Source: Doryteuthis pealeii | Taxonomy: Eukaryota > Mollusca > Cephalopoda > Myopsida > Loliginidae | Length of the DNA: 64,000 nucleotides | Direction: 5' to 3' | Assembly: GCA_023376005.1 (NCBI GenBank) | Contig: CM042157.1 | Coordinates: 52,881,841-52,945,840, forward strand | Shown here: positions 45,300 to 57,569 of the stretch, piece by piece | How positions within the stretch are numbered: position 1 is the stretch's first letter | Layout: every line of letters begins with the position of its first letter | Translations under genes and position numbers: made by a program | The notes under the pieces: generated by a model | Told to the model about the DNA's origin: nothing | The model's input: the letters and a program-made list of their open reading frames with translations, nothing else | Databases searched by the model: none

Positions 45300-46524
45300 G
45301 GGCAATTCCATGTCAAATCATCCAGAAAAAAGTTAAATTGTCACCCATCCCCTTCAATTTTCATGAACTTTTGCACAGGTGTGGACTGTTAAAGTTAGAC
45401 ATTCCCTAAAATTTGAGCTTCCAATTCCAAAAATTGGCTGAGTTATGTCCATTTTTAGCTCTCCAGTCACGAAAAATGGTGACTTTTTGTAATCTATTTT
45501 TGTCTGTAAAATGAGTTCTATAGTTTCCCTATTCCTAAAATTACAAAAAGTCACCATTTTTCGCAATCCCCCCCCCCATTTGGAGAGCTAAAAATCGACA
45601 TAACTCCGCCAATTTTAGGAAATGGAAGCTCAAATTTTGGGGAATTTTAACATGGTCCAAATTTTGTACAGGTGTGGACTGTCACCTTTAATTACCCCAG
45701 CTGCGATCTCAATTCAGAAGGACATGTTTTTCATTTACATTTTTCATTAAGACGATTTTTAGAGTTTTTTTTTTTTTTTTTTTTTTTTAAATTATAAAAC
45801 TAACTGCTAACACCTAACCCTAGCAAAATATTTTTTTTAAATACTTTTTAATAAAACTATAAACAAAAGACATGTTTTATATTAAAAATAGTTTTTATCT
45901 AATCAGAAGATAAATGCATGCAGATATGTTTATTTCAATAGATTTTTTTATTTTTTATTTTTTTTATTTACAAAAACTTTAAACAAAAAATAAGTTTACA
46001 CGGGAATAGTTAACAATTTTATGGGACAATTCTAAATCACGCTCAATTGCCGATCTGGCACCAGAAATCAGAAGTTTTGCAATTTTTTTTTTAAATTAGG
46101 AAAAAATATTAATTCTTAATCTGATAAAAATAGTTTTTGATTTTAATTTTTAAAATTTAGCTACTTCATGTTGTTGTTGTTGTTGTTGTAGCCTATGTGA
46201 AAAAATTAATTTTACACTAAAGATAAACTAATATTGTTATTTAAAAAAAAAGAAAAACTTAAAACGAAAGACATGTTTATTTATTTTCCATGTGCCTCTA
46301 CGGATAGTTAATATTAAAAAGTATTTATTTAAAAAAATATTTTTGCTAGGGTTAGTAGTTAGTTTTATAATTTAAAAAAAAATGCGTCTAAAAATCGTCT
46401 GTTAACAAACAACCGGATTTTGACTGTGTGAATGAAAAATGTCCTTCTGAATCTAGATCCCAAAATTTCAGAAAAATTGAAGTGGTGGGTGACAGGGACT
46501 GGAGAATTTGACATGGAATTACCC
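45300..46524. mobile_element. 1.2-kb TIR element with 4-bp target duplication (family T4, copy 1)
   Basis: Ends GGGCAATTCCATGTCAAA and TTTGACATGGAATTACCC are inverted copies with one mismatch. AAAT flanks both sides (45296-45299 and 46525-46528). The interior is built of nested inverted repeats: 45365-45470 against 45540-45690, and 45752-45852 against 46316-46400. No transposase is visible. A 4-bp duplication with GGG ends could fit Sola-type elements, but this is a guess. Confidence 0.85.
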
Positions 46525-46827
46525 AAATATAAATATTTTTTTTGTAAATTTCATAATCTTATAAAAAAATTTTTTCCCACATGTTTTACGCAATATGTAA
46601 ACAAATCTTTTAAAGCATATAAAAATTTTTTTACTACTACACAAAATGAAAAAGATAACTTTTATGTCAAAATTTAACATTTTTTTCTTCTGTATAAAAT
46701 CAACTTTCTTACAATAAAATTAAGATTAATACAAATATTTAGGGTTTCCTAATTCATTGAATTTGATGGTAAAAGTTAAGTATATCTGTATTGAAGAAAA
46801 AACAATTTTTTTTCCATATCAAATATA

Positions 46828-47122
46828 TATGTTTACCAAACCATCCACATTGAGCAGGATGTGACACAAGGTCAATTTCTTAAACAGTTTAACAAGTTTG
46901 AATTCAGAGTTTTCCTTTCTCTATACTAGTTACTTAGCTAAGGTTAAAGAGCCCAGTCTGCACTACTATTTACCCATAGCTGTAGGGAGAGTAGTTGGAT
47001 GCATACCTTTCCCAAATGTATTAGCACTGTGAAATGCAAACAGGCTGGTCCAGGATTTGAACTTGGGTCATTGAGTCCATTTTCTATGACTAACCATGCA
47101 CCTCCAACTCCAACGCACCTTT
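46828..47122 (-). mobile_element. SINE family I copy, minus strand
   Basis: Minus-strand order matches 21552-21844 (box B-like AAGTTCAAATCCTGG, GTTTGCATTTCACAG, tail GGATGTGGATGG end). CATATCAAATATA is duplicated exactly at 46815-46827 and 47123-47135. Confidence 0.9.
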
Positions 47123-47687
47123 CATATCAAATATAATTAGTAACTAGAATAACTTAAAGTTGTCTACCTTGCATGTGTTAAAATGATTTTTTTTTTTCTC
47201 CAATGATAATGCCTTTTGGATGCCCCAAAATTTAAATTTTATGCCACCTGTCAGGCACTGGATAGCTTATAATCTTTTTCAGGGACCAAAGGAGGCTATA
47301 TGATACAAATGTTGAGGAGCCTCTAAAAATGACTATACAAACAGAAGTACAGAATTATAAATACAGATACTCTTTATTATATTCTATACTATATTAAGAC
47401 GATCCAATTTTTGTAGGATACCATAATACAACAAAAATGACATTGTAAGTACTTTTTTTTTCTTTGTTTTTTTTAGTGCAATAGCATGCTTTTTTTAATT
47501 TTCTATTAATGGCACACTATATAGGTGCACAAGTGCATGGATACATGGCTATGAAATTAAGACAGACTCCATATGGGTCCATATATGTGAGAGTGAGTTA
47601 GACATTGAAGATAGTATGTTGTATGCATAAATGTGTATATGTGTATGGGCAGACTAGAGACATTAGAGCTAATGGATTGTGTGTGTG

Positions 47688-47689
<2 letters not shown>

Positions 47690-47732
<43 letters not shown>
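47690..47732. repeat. (TA)n microsatellite
   Basis: About 21 TA units, interrupted at its right edge by the Helitron-like 3' terminus. Confidence 0.95.
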
Positions 47733-47733
<1 letters not shown>

Positions 47734-48371
47734 TAGCAAATATATGCACCCTCCGGGTGCAAGTATTTAAGTTTTAATATAATAAAATATCATATTAAAT
47801 TAGAAAGGCTAATGAAACTGAATAAGAATGCAGATAAAAAGATTTGGAACAGAGGGGGTATGATTGAAAAATAGAACAACTTCAAAACTAACTCTTCCAT
47901 CATTTACCATTACTCCCGTCTATCATTGGTAAATTTTCCTAATTTAACTCTTTAGTTAAAATAGGAAGTAAGGAATAAATTTACAGTTATTTTCTTCTTG
48001 TTAATGGATTTCTTTTAAGATTTATCCCCGAGATTTTTGCTCATATTCAATAAGATAAAACCAAACAATTAGAAATCCATAATACTAAGCATATATTTAT
48101 TAAAATCAAATTTTTAAGATCAATATGCAAATTAGCCTTCCCATTCACATTGTAAACCACTATTTTGTTGTATATATAAATACAATTGCATGTTAATAGT
48201 TTGTAGATATGGTCAACAGTCTTAATGATGTAAAATAATTTTATAAATAATTGAAGTTTAAATTAAAAATAAAATCATGGAGAATATGGTATAAATAACA
48301 AAAGGAATTGTGACTTGATTAGTAATATAGTTTCGGTTACAGACAAACCCACAATCTCCATTATAATAAGA
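47733..48371 (-). mobile_element. Complete non-autonomous Helitron-like element (family H2)
   Basis: On the minus strand it starts TCTTATTATAATGGAGATT after a host A and ends with the perfect hairpin GCACCC-GGA-GGGTGC (47746-47760), nine spacer bases and CTAG (47733-47736) before a host T. A|TC...hairpin...CTAG|T is the full Helitron signature, without a target duplication as expected. It is 639 bp with no Rep/helicase. Partial relatives are at 19620-19679 and 19799-20110. Confidence 0.83.
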
Positions 48372-48375
48372 TGTG

Positions 48376-49000
48376 TGTGTGTGTGGTCTTGAGTCACAGG
48401 GGCTTGATGTGTGTGCTCTATCAAGAGTGCTTTAGGTGGGGCAATAAAGATAGATAGGCGGTCTGTTTTTTGAAAGGGAATTAAATAGATAAAATTAGGA
48501 TATGGGTCATAAAGAATAGCTGGGTGGTCGGTCATATCTTAAAGAAAAGAGCCCGGATTTTCAACTCTCATGGGATGATGAGATCTCGGCAGTTGGGAGA
48601 ATGAGATTTGAGTCAGAGTAGTGAGTCAGTTGGATTTTGGGACCAGTGGAAGACAATTGGGCTTTGGGACTAGTTGACTTCAGATCGTGAAAGTGGCAAG
48701 TCTTGATTTAGCCAAAAGGAGGCCCGCTCCCAGCTCGACAGACATGATAGCAGCAGTGAGATTTCGAGAATGAATGAGAACAAGGAAGATGAAATTAATT
48801 GCAGGAGTCTTAGACTTCCCTCTGACCATTGTGATGTTCATCTTACACAATCTTTGTCCCTTTCCCTTTGTTTGAATTGTTTGTCTTCTTGCATTGTGGT
48901 TTGATCAAGGACACAAGTGGGAGTCCATGATTGCAGACAACACGGCCAGTAGAAGCCAAAGTGCAATGAACACTTCGGGGAACCACTTATAAGTTTACAT
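48376..49000 (+). mobile_element. LTR-like region, boundaries uncertain
   Basis: GC-richer than its surroundings. It shares the block GGCAGTTGGGAGA with 30911-30924 and the ACACGGCCAGTA-type end with about 23268. No TG...CA ends or target duplication could be fixed. The open frame on the minus strand here (86 codons) is not recognisable. Confidence 0.35.
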
Positions 49001-49139
49001 ATTTCATAAGTGTGTGTGGTGTGGGGGGCTTTGGGTTGGATTCACTGCAATTTGTAATTTTCTCAAGATAGACAACTATTAATTGTTAATTATAGACTAC
49101 TGCTTTTTTATTTTCAGTTATTTATAATATAAGTTATAT

Positions 49140-50760
49140 ATATATATATATCTCGTTACAAGCATTTGGCTGAAAAACTGACATTTTCAAATTTGCGACC
49201 TTAATCAGTTCAATTTGCAATTTCTCGAGTATTTCTTAACAATCTTAAAAAGATTTATATGGTTGAAAAGAGAATAGAGTAATCTTTCTAAATATGTAAA
49301 TTGGTTTTCATCAATTGAATTATTTTTTACAGCGAGTTAAAACCGTAACGGGGGTTATTTCTAGGATCCATGGAAACGAAAATATGAGAGGCACAGTTGA
49401 AGGTTATTTGTTTAAAAAATATGAAAGACGCAAAAAGACGCACTTTGTCTGTAAAATTAGACTTTCAAAATTATTTTCCTATAAAATTTGTGAAATTTAA
49501 AGATTGCTAAGTGCTTCGGGATTTGATCCGAAAGTTTTGATTTTGAAGAAAAACCTCGAATTTATGTGACTTTCGGTTGTAAAAACACCCTGTCAACTGA
49601 TGTCATAAATCGGACCTTATTGATTTAAAATCACAATTTCTAGTATATTAATTGTTCAATCTTAAAAATATTCATATGGTTGAAAATAAAATAAACAATC
49701 TCTCTAAATATGTAATTTGTATGTGTTTTTATTAATTGAATATTTTTTACAGCGAGTTAAAAACTTATTTTGCTTAAAAAAACTGAAAATGCGTGATGGG
49801 AATTTTTTTTCCGAGAATACATTTTACACTCTACATTTCTTTGGAAAATCTAAGTGGCTAATCTTTATCAATATTCTTGAAATTTTGCATTCAATTAGAA
49901 GAAACCTGGAAGTACAAAAGGGAGCTTTTTTTGTTTTGTTTCTAGGACCCGTGGAAGTAAACTACAATAGTGCAAACTCCAAGACTATTTGTTCAAAATG
50001 AGGATGATTAGCAAAAAAGACGCACTTTGTCTGTAGAATTAGAAAGTTTCAGAATTATTTTGATATATGATTGTAAAATGTAAATATTGTTATCCGCTTC
50101 AGGATTTGATTTGAAAATTTGTATTTTGAAGAAAAAAAATCAATTTTATTTGTCCGACAGGCATAGCGCGTAACGTAAAGTTTACGTTAAACAGCGACGC
50201 ATTGTTTATAATATTTAAATAATTAAATTTAAATTTATCGCTTATTTCTCGTCCAATTTTTTAAATATTATACCGTTGAAAATGAAATAAGAATCTTTCT
50301 AAATATCTAACTTTTATGTGCTTTTAATAATTGAATTATTTTTTACGTCCGTTTCAATTTTAGAGAAAAAAACTTGAAATTACGAGAAATGTAAACAAAC
50401 CAGGTTTGTGTGAAAACCTGTAAATAGATAATCTATTTCTTTTATATAATTCAACATAAGCATTTAGAAATGTATTTTTAAATTCAAAGTGATGTTACAT
50501 ATTTAAATTAATATTATATATGTGTATACGTATATTTACGTTTGAAAAATCAACCTGTGCAAAATTCGTAAACGTACAATGTACTTTTCAATCATACATT
50601 TCAAAACAAACTATGACCCAGGAAAAACAGAACCCACAAATTTTGTAAGAAAACTATTAATTTTAACTAAGGGGGTTTAGGGTTAGTTTAATGGGAAAAT
50701 AAATAATTTGGGTTCTGTTATTTAAAAAAAAATTTTTTCTGTGTCACCCTGTAATATAAT
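49140..50760. repeat. Diverged relative of the 9.6-15.7 kb palindrome repeat
   Basis: A roughly 80-bp module ending TTTTTTACAGCGAGTTAAAA occurs at 49264-49340 and 49680-49765 and, degenerate, at 50277-50350. The same module is in the palindrome at 13133-13240 (inverted), 13650-13735 and 13850-13940. The right edge carries GACCCAGGAAAAACAGAACC...TTTAGGGTTAGTTTAATGGG, also found at 11870-11960 and 14690-14770. No gene was seen. Confidence 0.78.
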
Positions 50761-51329
50761 AGGATTTTGATGAGAATTTAGCCGTAATATCATGGCATTT
50801 TGAGTATGATTTGCAAGTTTTACCCAATATTTATTTAACATTAATTTTTGGCATGAGAATTTTAAGATTCACACGTAAAAAAATTTGATAATTATCATAT
50901 TTTATGGAAATTTCCGCAACAACGAAATTACTTTTTTATGATAGTATGTATTTTATATTGGACATGGAATTCATTCTATAAAATTTAATTTCCTTAAATT
51001 TTCTTTTCTCTCTATAAAGGAAATGTCTTTATTAGAAAATAGAAATTGTTATTACCATTGAATATCTTTACAATATATATTTTTCTACTTGTCTATATGA
51101 ACTCATCAATAACTTGACTTAAATTCATTATCAATATCTTTGTAAAATGATATAACTTCATCTATACTGTTTGTCTTATTCTTGTTGTTTTTTTGTTTTT
51201 CTTAATTAATTTCTACCTGGTGACTAATACAAAACCATTTTTTCCTTGATACATGGGTATCTATATTCATATCTAGATTAACAAATCTACATATATTTTA
51301 TGCATTGTATGATAGGGATGAATTGAACT

Positions 51330-51494
51330 GAAAGCTCTTCCCCAGATAGACTACAGCACATCATCAATGCTGTAGTTGAAGCCTACTCTCAATCAGAGCT
51401 TGCCATCAATGTTCAGAAAACAGAAGTTCTCAACATGTGTCAACCTCCAACTCCTGAACTCCTCATTAACCACCAGCCACTAAAAAATGTAGAG
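51330..51494 (+). pseudogene. LINE reverse transcriptase fragment, 5' piece before insertion
   Basis: The plus strand encodes a non-LTR reverse transcriptase palm/thumb segment (LQHIINAVVEAYSQSELAIN, then QKTEVLNMCQPPTPELLIN). It ends KNVE at the edge of the inserted TIR element. The upstream RT and endonuclease are absent, so the LINE was 5'-truncated. The clade was not resolved. Confidence 0.82.
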
Positions 51495-52822
51495 GGGTCA
51501 TTCCATGTCAATTCACCAGGGCGTTACACCCACCGACACCGAATTACTTGAAATTTTGCACAAATGTTCCCCTTCATGAGTTAGGAAAGTGTGCCAAATT
51601 ATTTTGTCTTAAACATTACCGTTCCGATTTTAGAGGGGGGGGGGTTATAATTTTTCTATTTTGCCTCAAAATTAAGGCTGTGCGGTGTCACAGAATCTAA
51701 GTGGTTTTTTTTTTTTTTTGTTCGTTTTATTTAAAAAAACTTCCATGCATTCAATATTTCTGAAATTTGGTATGTAGGGTAAATAAGGATTGTAGAATCC
51801 AAATATCGAACTATTCTAACCTTATACCTGATAGAAAATTTTATTTTGCTCACCCAAATGCATGACACCAAAATCAACAACTTTTCACCTATGTAGCTTA
51901 CGGTCAGTCTATCGAAAATTGTCCTCTTCAATTTTCATAATATTTTTTTCCTAACATCTATTATACTTGTGAGGGGTTCAAGTCTACTTTAGAAGATATG
52001 AACCTGCAAAGTTTAGAGTTTTTTTCCTATGTACATGCAGGATTTCAGTGAAAGATTATAATTAAAGACAATCCTCCTAATGCTCCATGAACTCTCAAAT
52101 GTTGATATTCTGCCCAGGGACTTCTTAAACTATTCAATAAATTGTTTTTATTAATTAAAAAAACAAACAAATTAAATATGAGCACGAGTCAAAACGTAAT
52201 GCCATTTTGTTTAGGACAGGTATAATTACGACACATCATACATCGAAATGAAGCTGGTCCTCTGAGGATCTCATCCCTACTTTCCCACAGTCACTGTTTC
52301 TCTCAATAGCTATATTCCACCTTCAAATTAGAGCATATATCCCTATTCTGTTGACTGTTCTTAGAGCCACTTCCTCACTACAGATTTCACTTCCTCATCA
52401 CTGGAATAATGTTTTTATTGAAAAGAAAGAATGAAAGAGGGTTTTAGAGGCAAACATTATTGTTCTATTTGTACTGAACTAACAGTTGAAAAATGTCATT
52501 GTTTATTCCATGATAAACAGGTTACAATGATTTCAGATGATCAGTTGGATGTAATGGATATAAAGCTTATTGCCTATAGAACAGAATTGTGATGAGGATA
52601 AAATACAGACTATCTGTTGCCATCACAAGCAGACCTTGTTGACTAAATATGAATGGCTTAAAAAGAGATGTTGGAATTCCATTTAAAAATCATAAAAATC
52701 TAATTAAAGGTGGTTTGAAACCAATTTCATTGGAGATAGCAGATAAGGGAACATTTGTGCCAAATTTCAAGTAATTCAGTGTTGGTGGGTGCAGATTTCA
52801 ACTTTTTGACATGGAATGACCC
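51495..52822. mobile_element. 1.3-kb TIR element with 4-bp target duplication (family T4, copy 2)
   Basis: Ends GGGTCATTCCATGTCAA and TTGACATGGAATGACCC are perfect inverted copies. AGAG is duplicated at 51491-51494 and 52823-52826. It sits inside a LINE reading frame that continues in frame across the empty site, giving an exact insertion point. The subterminal sequence ATTCACCAGGGC/GTGTTGGTGGGTGCAG also pairs partly. No transposase was recognised. Confidence 0.92.
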
Positions 52823-53640
52823 AGAGGAGTTCACTTACCTAGGATCTGTTTTAAACACAAACAATCTCACATGTGAAGTGCAACAGCGGACTGGTCTGGC
52901 TTCAGCATCTTTTGGTAGGCTATCTCACAAGTATTCTTGAACAGAGATCTCACCATCAATGCTAAGATCTCTGTATATTAAAGCTGTATGCCTACCAATA
53001 CTCTTATATGAAAGTGAGTCATGGGTGTTATATCACAGACACCTGAAAAAACTGAAGGTATTCCACATCAACTGCCTCCAACGCATACTGGGTATAAAGT
53101 GATGGCACAAAATCCCCACTTAGAAATTAGAAGCAGAGCACACATTGAGACCATCCTATCACAACACCAACTATGATAGTTGGGTCACACCATCTGCATG
53201 CCTGCAGACTGACTACCCTGTAAAATACTTTATGGTGAACTCACAGATGGCACGCGGTGGACAGAGGGCCCCAAGCAGTTCAAAGACCATATTAAGACAA
53301 TGCTGAAGAAATGTACCATCACACCTTCAAGCATGGAAGATCTGGCCTCCAACAGACAGGGTTGGTGAGACGCCTGCTGCACAGGAGCTAAGCTGCTCAA
53401 TATCAAGATAAACAGGACTGCAGAGCGGCGATGTCTTCATCGTTATGAACAACCAAATGTAGATAGGAATTTCCCCTACAATGTGTGTGACCACATCTGC
53501 AAGTCCAGAATTGGACTAATGAGCCACCAGAGGGTCCACAACTGTCAAAGACATGGAGTGAAGTCATCGTCTGTGACGGACTTCCAAAAGAAAGAAGAAC
53601 TGAAAGTAAAATCTCAGAAAAATTGAAATTTATTTGCAAA
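52823..53640 (+). pseudogene. LINE reverse transcriptase 3' piece with C-terminal zinc-finger-like motif
   Basis: After the insertion the frame resumes EFTYLGSVLNT and runs through typical LINE post-RT text (LPILLYESESWVLYHR, then FHINCLQRILGIK). A stop near 53101, frameshifts at about 52925 and further breaks follow. Near the end a CX3C...H-x3-4-H-like motif in ICKSRIGLMSHQRVHN resembles the terminal zinc finger seen in some LINE proteins. It is a dead copy. Confidence 0.85.
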
Positions 53641-53689
53641 ACAGGTTGCATCTATGAAGTTCAGATTTCTGTATAGAATATTAAGGTGT

Positions 53690-53800
53690 TTACCAAACCC
53701 CTCTGCAGGCTGTGATGCAAGGTCAATTTTAAGCAGAATACAACTGGTTTGAATTCAGAGTTTTCCTTCTCTTAAACCTGTTGCCATACCAAAGTTAACA
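53690..53800 (-). mobile_element. SINE family I fragment, minus strand
   Basis: Minus-strand 3' half only: GGTAACAGGTTTAAGAGAAGG-like body, GAATTCAAACCAGTTG, CCTTGCATCACAGCCTGCAG. It lies just after the LINE end, and no flanking duplication was found. Confidence 0.7.
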
Positions 53801-56592
53801 GGTCCATTTTCAATGATAATTGTTATGCCACAAGTTCCTTAGAATATTAAAGTTTAAGGTTAGTCAATCATTTCAATCAGAGATTGTCTAAAAATCCAGT
53901 TATTAAGAATAACTTCTAAAACCAATAGAAATTCCATTTTGAAAAAAAAAATCTTTTAATCTTTTAAAATCTATAAATACAATATCTATATACAAATCAA
54001 ATTTTATTAAGTAATTCATCCAATACTTCCCCAAAATGCCCTCTTAGATTCTTTTACTTGCCCTGTTATTTCTGAAATCATCCAAATCAATCTGAATTTT
54101 TTGTACTATTGCTGTTTTTGATTAAATATTTAGGGAGATGAATTTTCAGGATTCACAGAATCTTTAATCTTAAATGGAATCTTTTTAATGTAATTTTCAA
54201 TAATGAATAACAAAACTAACCATTGCTTTTGTTCTTAAATTTTTGTTTTAATTCTTTCAAAACTTAAGAAAATTGGTTATTCAACGTTTGGTTGAATTAT
54301 GCCATTATTTCCATAATGATGGGGTCAACTTTGTGATTCAATCTTTATAAGTTTTATGGAGTTGTCTGAAGTACTTTTTTTACTTGAACCTACAAGATTG
54401 TCATTACCTCCTGTTATGTACAGTAAATCTTTCATAATTTTGAATGCTTTCTTAGAGATTTGGTTAAGTCAAATTTGTCATTTTTGTTGCTCTTTTACTC
54501 TTTTTTTATTATTTTTGTCAATCTTTGTATGAATGGTGTAGTAAAATCAATACATAAAACTGATCACCTTTTTAGTCTTGTTCACTTGGTTGTTTCTATT
54601 GACAGTCCATTACATCATTTAGGCTATTTTTCAAACACAATATTTGATGTTATTGGGAGATAGATAGAGCCTTGATGAGTGGTAAGAGAGAAAAATATAT
54701 TTTATGTGAAAAAGAAAGATTTCAACAAGCTCTATTCAATAATATGAAAACTTACTGAGTAAAATACAAAATAGGTCTCAATGGTGTCACAGACACAGCA
54801 GCTGTCTATAGATAATGTAAAACCATAAACTCCTCTCTTTTGTCTTTCCATGCTATCATTTCATTTTTGTGTTTCCCCTCCTGATAAAACCTGAGTTCAG
54901 CTGGAGTGGTTTTGAGTCTTACAAGAGATAATCCTTAGGTTTCAAATAACTCTTCTAAAGCATATGTTATAATGCTATAAATCCAGTATTATTTTGATAT
55001 CAACATTATTCCTTAAAAAAGAATACTACAAAATATGGTTTTTGCTCACTTAAGTATTCCTATTCAGACATCTGAAATTAATCCATTAGTGGTACTAATA
55101 TCCTGTGACACTTGACATGTTCCACTTGTTAATGAGACAATTTTAAAAACAGTAACTCTTAAGAACAATTACAGGAAATCGATATTCATCCAACTCAAAT
55201 GTGGTTGAAACATGAATAACTCTTAGTAATGAATTAAATCAAAATAAAATACTAGAAAAAAATCAATCTTTTTTTTTTTTTAACAAAATATTGATTACCT
55301 ACAAATGTTTAAAATAAATTTCTAAATTGTTCTCTGTAATTAAGTCATGCTTTGATACCTGGTAACATTTTTTTTTTTTTTTTTTTTTTAATACAAAAGT
55401 CTAATTCAATCACCAAAAGTATAGAAATTCTCTTATGTACACTGTTCTAATGGAGATACCATGTTCTTTATTGCCACAAAACTCTTTGTTTGTACAAACT
55501 GCTTGATATGTAATCCATGTAGACCAATATATAGAACTCTGGTGGGATAAAATTTTTACAGGGTAAATAAAAGTATAGGTGTTCACACTTTACTAGTTTG
55601 TTTTCTAAAATCCTTTTATAAGAGACCAAAAATCACTGACTCATGTAGACTAATTGCCAGACATTGTACACCTAGAAGAATGGCTAATTGGGTGTGATGG
55701 CCACAAGTTATGTGCCATTCACATATGACCTGTTGAAAACATAGGGGTTACTTAAATGAACGAATGATGTTGAAGTGGAAATTGCAACTTGGACATCTTT
55801 CTTAAAGAAGAATTTATTGAAATGATTTTCAATCTTAAAGTGAAGTCTATGTACTCATTTAAAGGAACTCTATATTACTCATTAACGAAAAAATATTTGC
55901 AAAATATCTTGAGTTTTGTGCAACTGTTGAGCCCATTTTACTAGGTTTTTCAAGTTGATATCTGGTGGAATCTAGGTTTAGCCATGTGCATTATTTACTA
56001 GGCAAACAGAGAAGCAATTTGATCATAGCATATGGTGATTTGTGGCTCAAACCTACAACTTAATATGCATGATTTCAGTATCCATCAAACCTATTAAAAA
56101 AAATTTTTTTTAAATAATTAAAAATTTAAGGTGCATTTCAATTTATAGTTTATTGATTATTATTATTATTTTTTTTTTTTTCTTCACATGTAAATTGTAT
56201 TAACAGTCCACAACACCATTGAGGCCACTTTGATGTTATTGGGAGATAAATATAGCTTTGACAAGTGGAGAGAGAAAAATATATATTCATGTGCAAAGAA
56301 AGATTTCAACATTTAAAATAACAGTAAAAACTAAATATAATATGAAATGTTGTTGTAGACTGTAAACACTTGTAAATTAGTTATATTTTGTAATTTAATA
56401 TTCAGTTATGTATTTTTTTTGGGGGGGGGGCGTGAATGGAAATTAAATTTGGATACATATAAACATTAAGAAAGCAGAATTGTCCATGTTCAACTAAGAA
56501 GCAATCTACTCTAAAAACTAACCACTCCTATTCTCTTTTTTATCCAATTATCTTGTATTTCTCTGAATGTTTGAAATGAGGCTTGAAGATTA
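53801..56592. other. Non-coding stretch with a diverged direct repeat
   Basis: 54595-54727 and 56198-56312 share an ordered block (ACAGTCCA, TTTGATGTTATTGGGAGATA, AGAGAGAAAAATATAT, AAAGAAAGATTTCAACA). A T run lies at 55368-55390 and a G run at 56421-56430. No gene was recognised. Confidence 0.55.
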
Positions 56593-56782
56593 GTATTATC
56601 TACATTATTCGGACTATTGTCCCCATCTTCATTGTTATTTGTACGGCGTTTCGGACGATATACCATCCGGCCTTCTTCAGGTATTTCTTTTCAAACTCTG
56701 GAACTTTCTTGTCATATTCGGCCGAAACGTTGTACAAATAACAATGAAGATGGGACAATAATCCGAATAACGCAGATAATAC
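56593..56782. mobile_element. 190-bp foldback MITE with about 65-bp TIRs
   Basis: GTATTATCTACATTATTCGG...TTGTACGGCGTTTCGG folds onto CCGAAACGTTGTACAAATAA...CGGATTATTG complement ending GCAGATAATAC. The loop contains CCATCCGGCCTTCTTCAG and CATATTCGGCCGAAACG. There is no coding and the target duplication was not clear. Confidence 0.85.
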
Positions 56783-57176
56783 CAATTATCTTACTTCTTA
56801 AATAAGACCATCCAAATACATTTTTCCTTCTGAGAGTTTATTAATTGCTTTTTCCCCTCCCCTCTAATAATATCTATTAATGTCAATGATATCTTGGCCA
56901 AAGATTTCTTAATGAGGAGTGATTAAATTAGTGTGGAAACTTTTCCCAGGTTTTTTGTTAATTTTAAACTGCCTCTTCCATACTGACTGGGTGGAAATCT
57001 AAGCAATCACAAATTTTTTTTTTTTTTATCAAAAAAAAAAAAAAAAAAAAATTGTATCACATTGTGAATACAGACAATTAAAACTTTTTAGAAAATAGAA
57101 CCAATTTTTTATGCCAGGAACAATAATAAATCATTGACCCTTGATGCATTTATGTTTCTACATAATGGTAAAGATG

Positions 57177-57433
57177 CTTATGATGTAATGATTATCATCA
57201 TAGGAAATGGACACAGTGACCAGAGTTCAAATCCCGGACAAGGCTGTTTGCATTTCCCATAGTGCTAATACCCTTTTGAAAAGTGTTAATCCAATTATTC
57301 TCTCTCCAGCTATGAGTAAATAGTATGACAGACTGGGCTCTTGAATCTTAGTATGGCAACCAGTGTAGAGGAGGAAAACTCTGAATTCAAACCGGTTAAA
57401 TCCACATAAAAAATGACCATGTGTCACATACAT
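57177..57433 (+). mobile_element. SINE family I copy with 17-bp target duplication
   Basis: Box A-like GATGTAATGATTATCATC and box B-like GAGTTCAAATCCCGG are among the best preserved tRNA motifs in the window. The body matches 21552-21844. ACATAATGGTAAAGATG (57160-57176) and ACATAATGATAAAGATG (57434-57450) flank it. Confidence 0.92.
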
Positions 57434-57569
57434 ACATAATGATAAAGATGGAATAAAATCAGTCCTCTTTAAAAAAAAAAAAAAAAATTTTTTTTAACTT
57501 TAACTAATGAGATATATATATATCAAACAGATTGTGGTTCCAAAATTTTTTATAGGCCATTCAAGTTAT

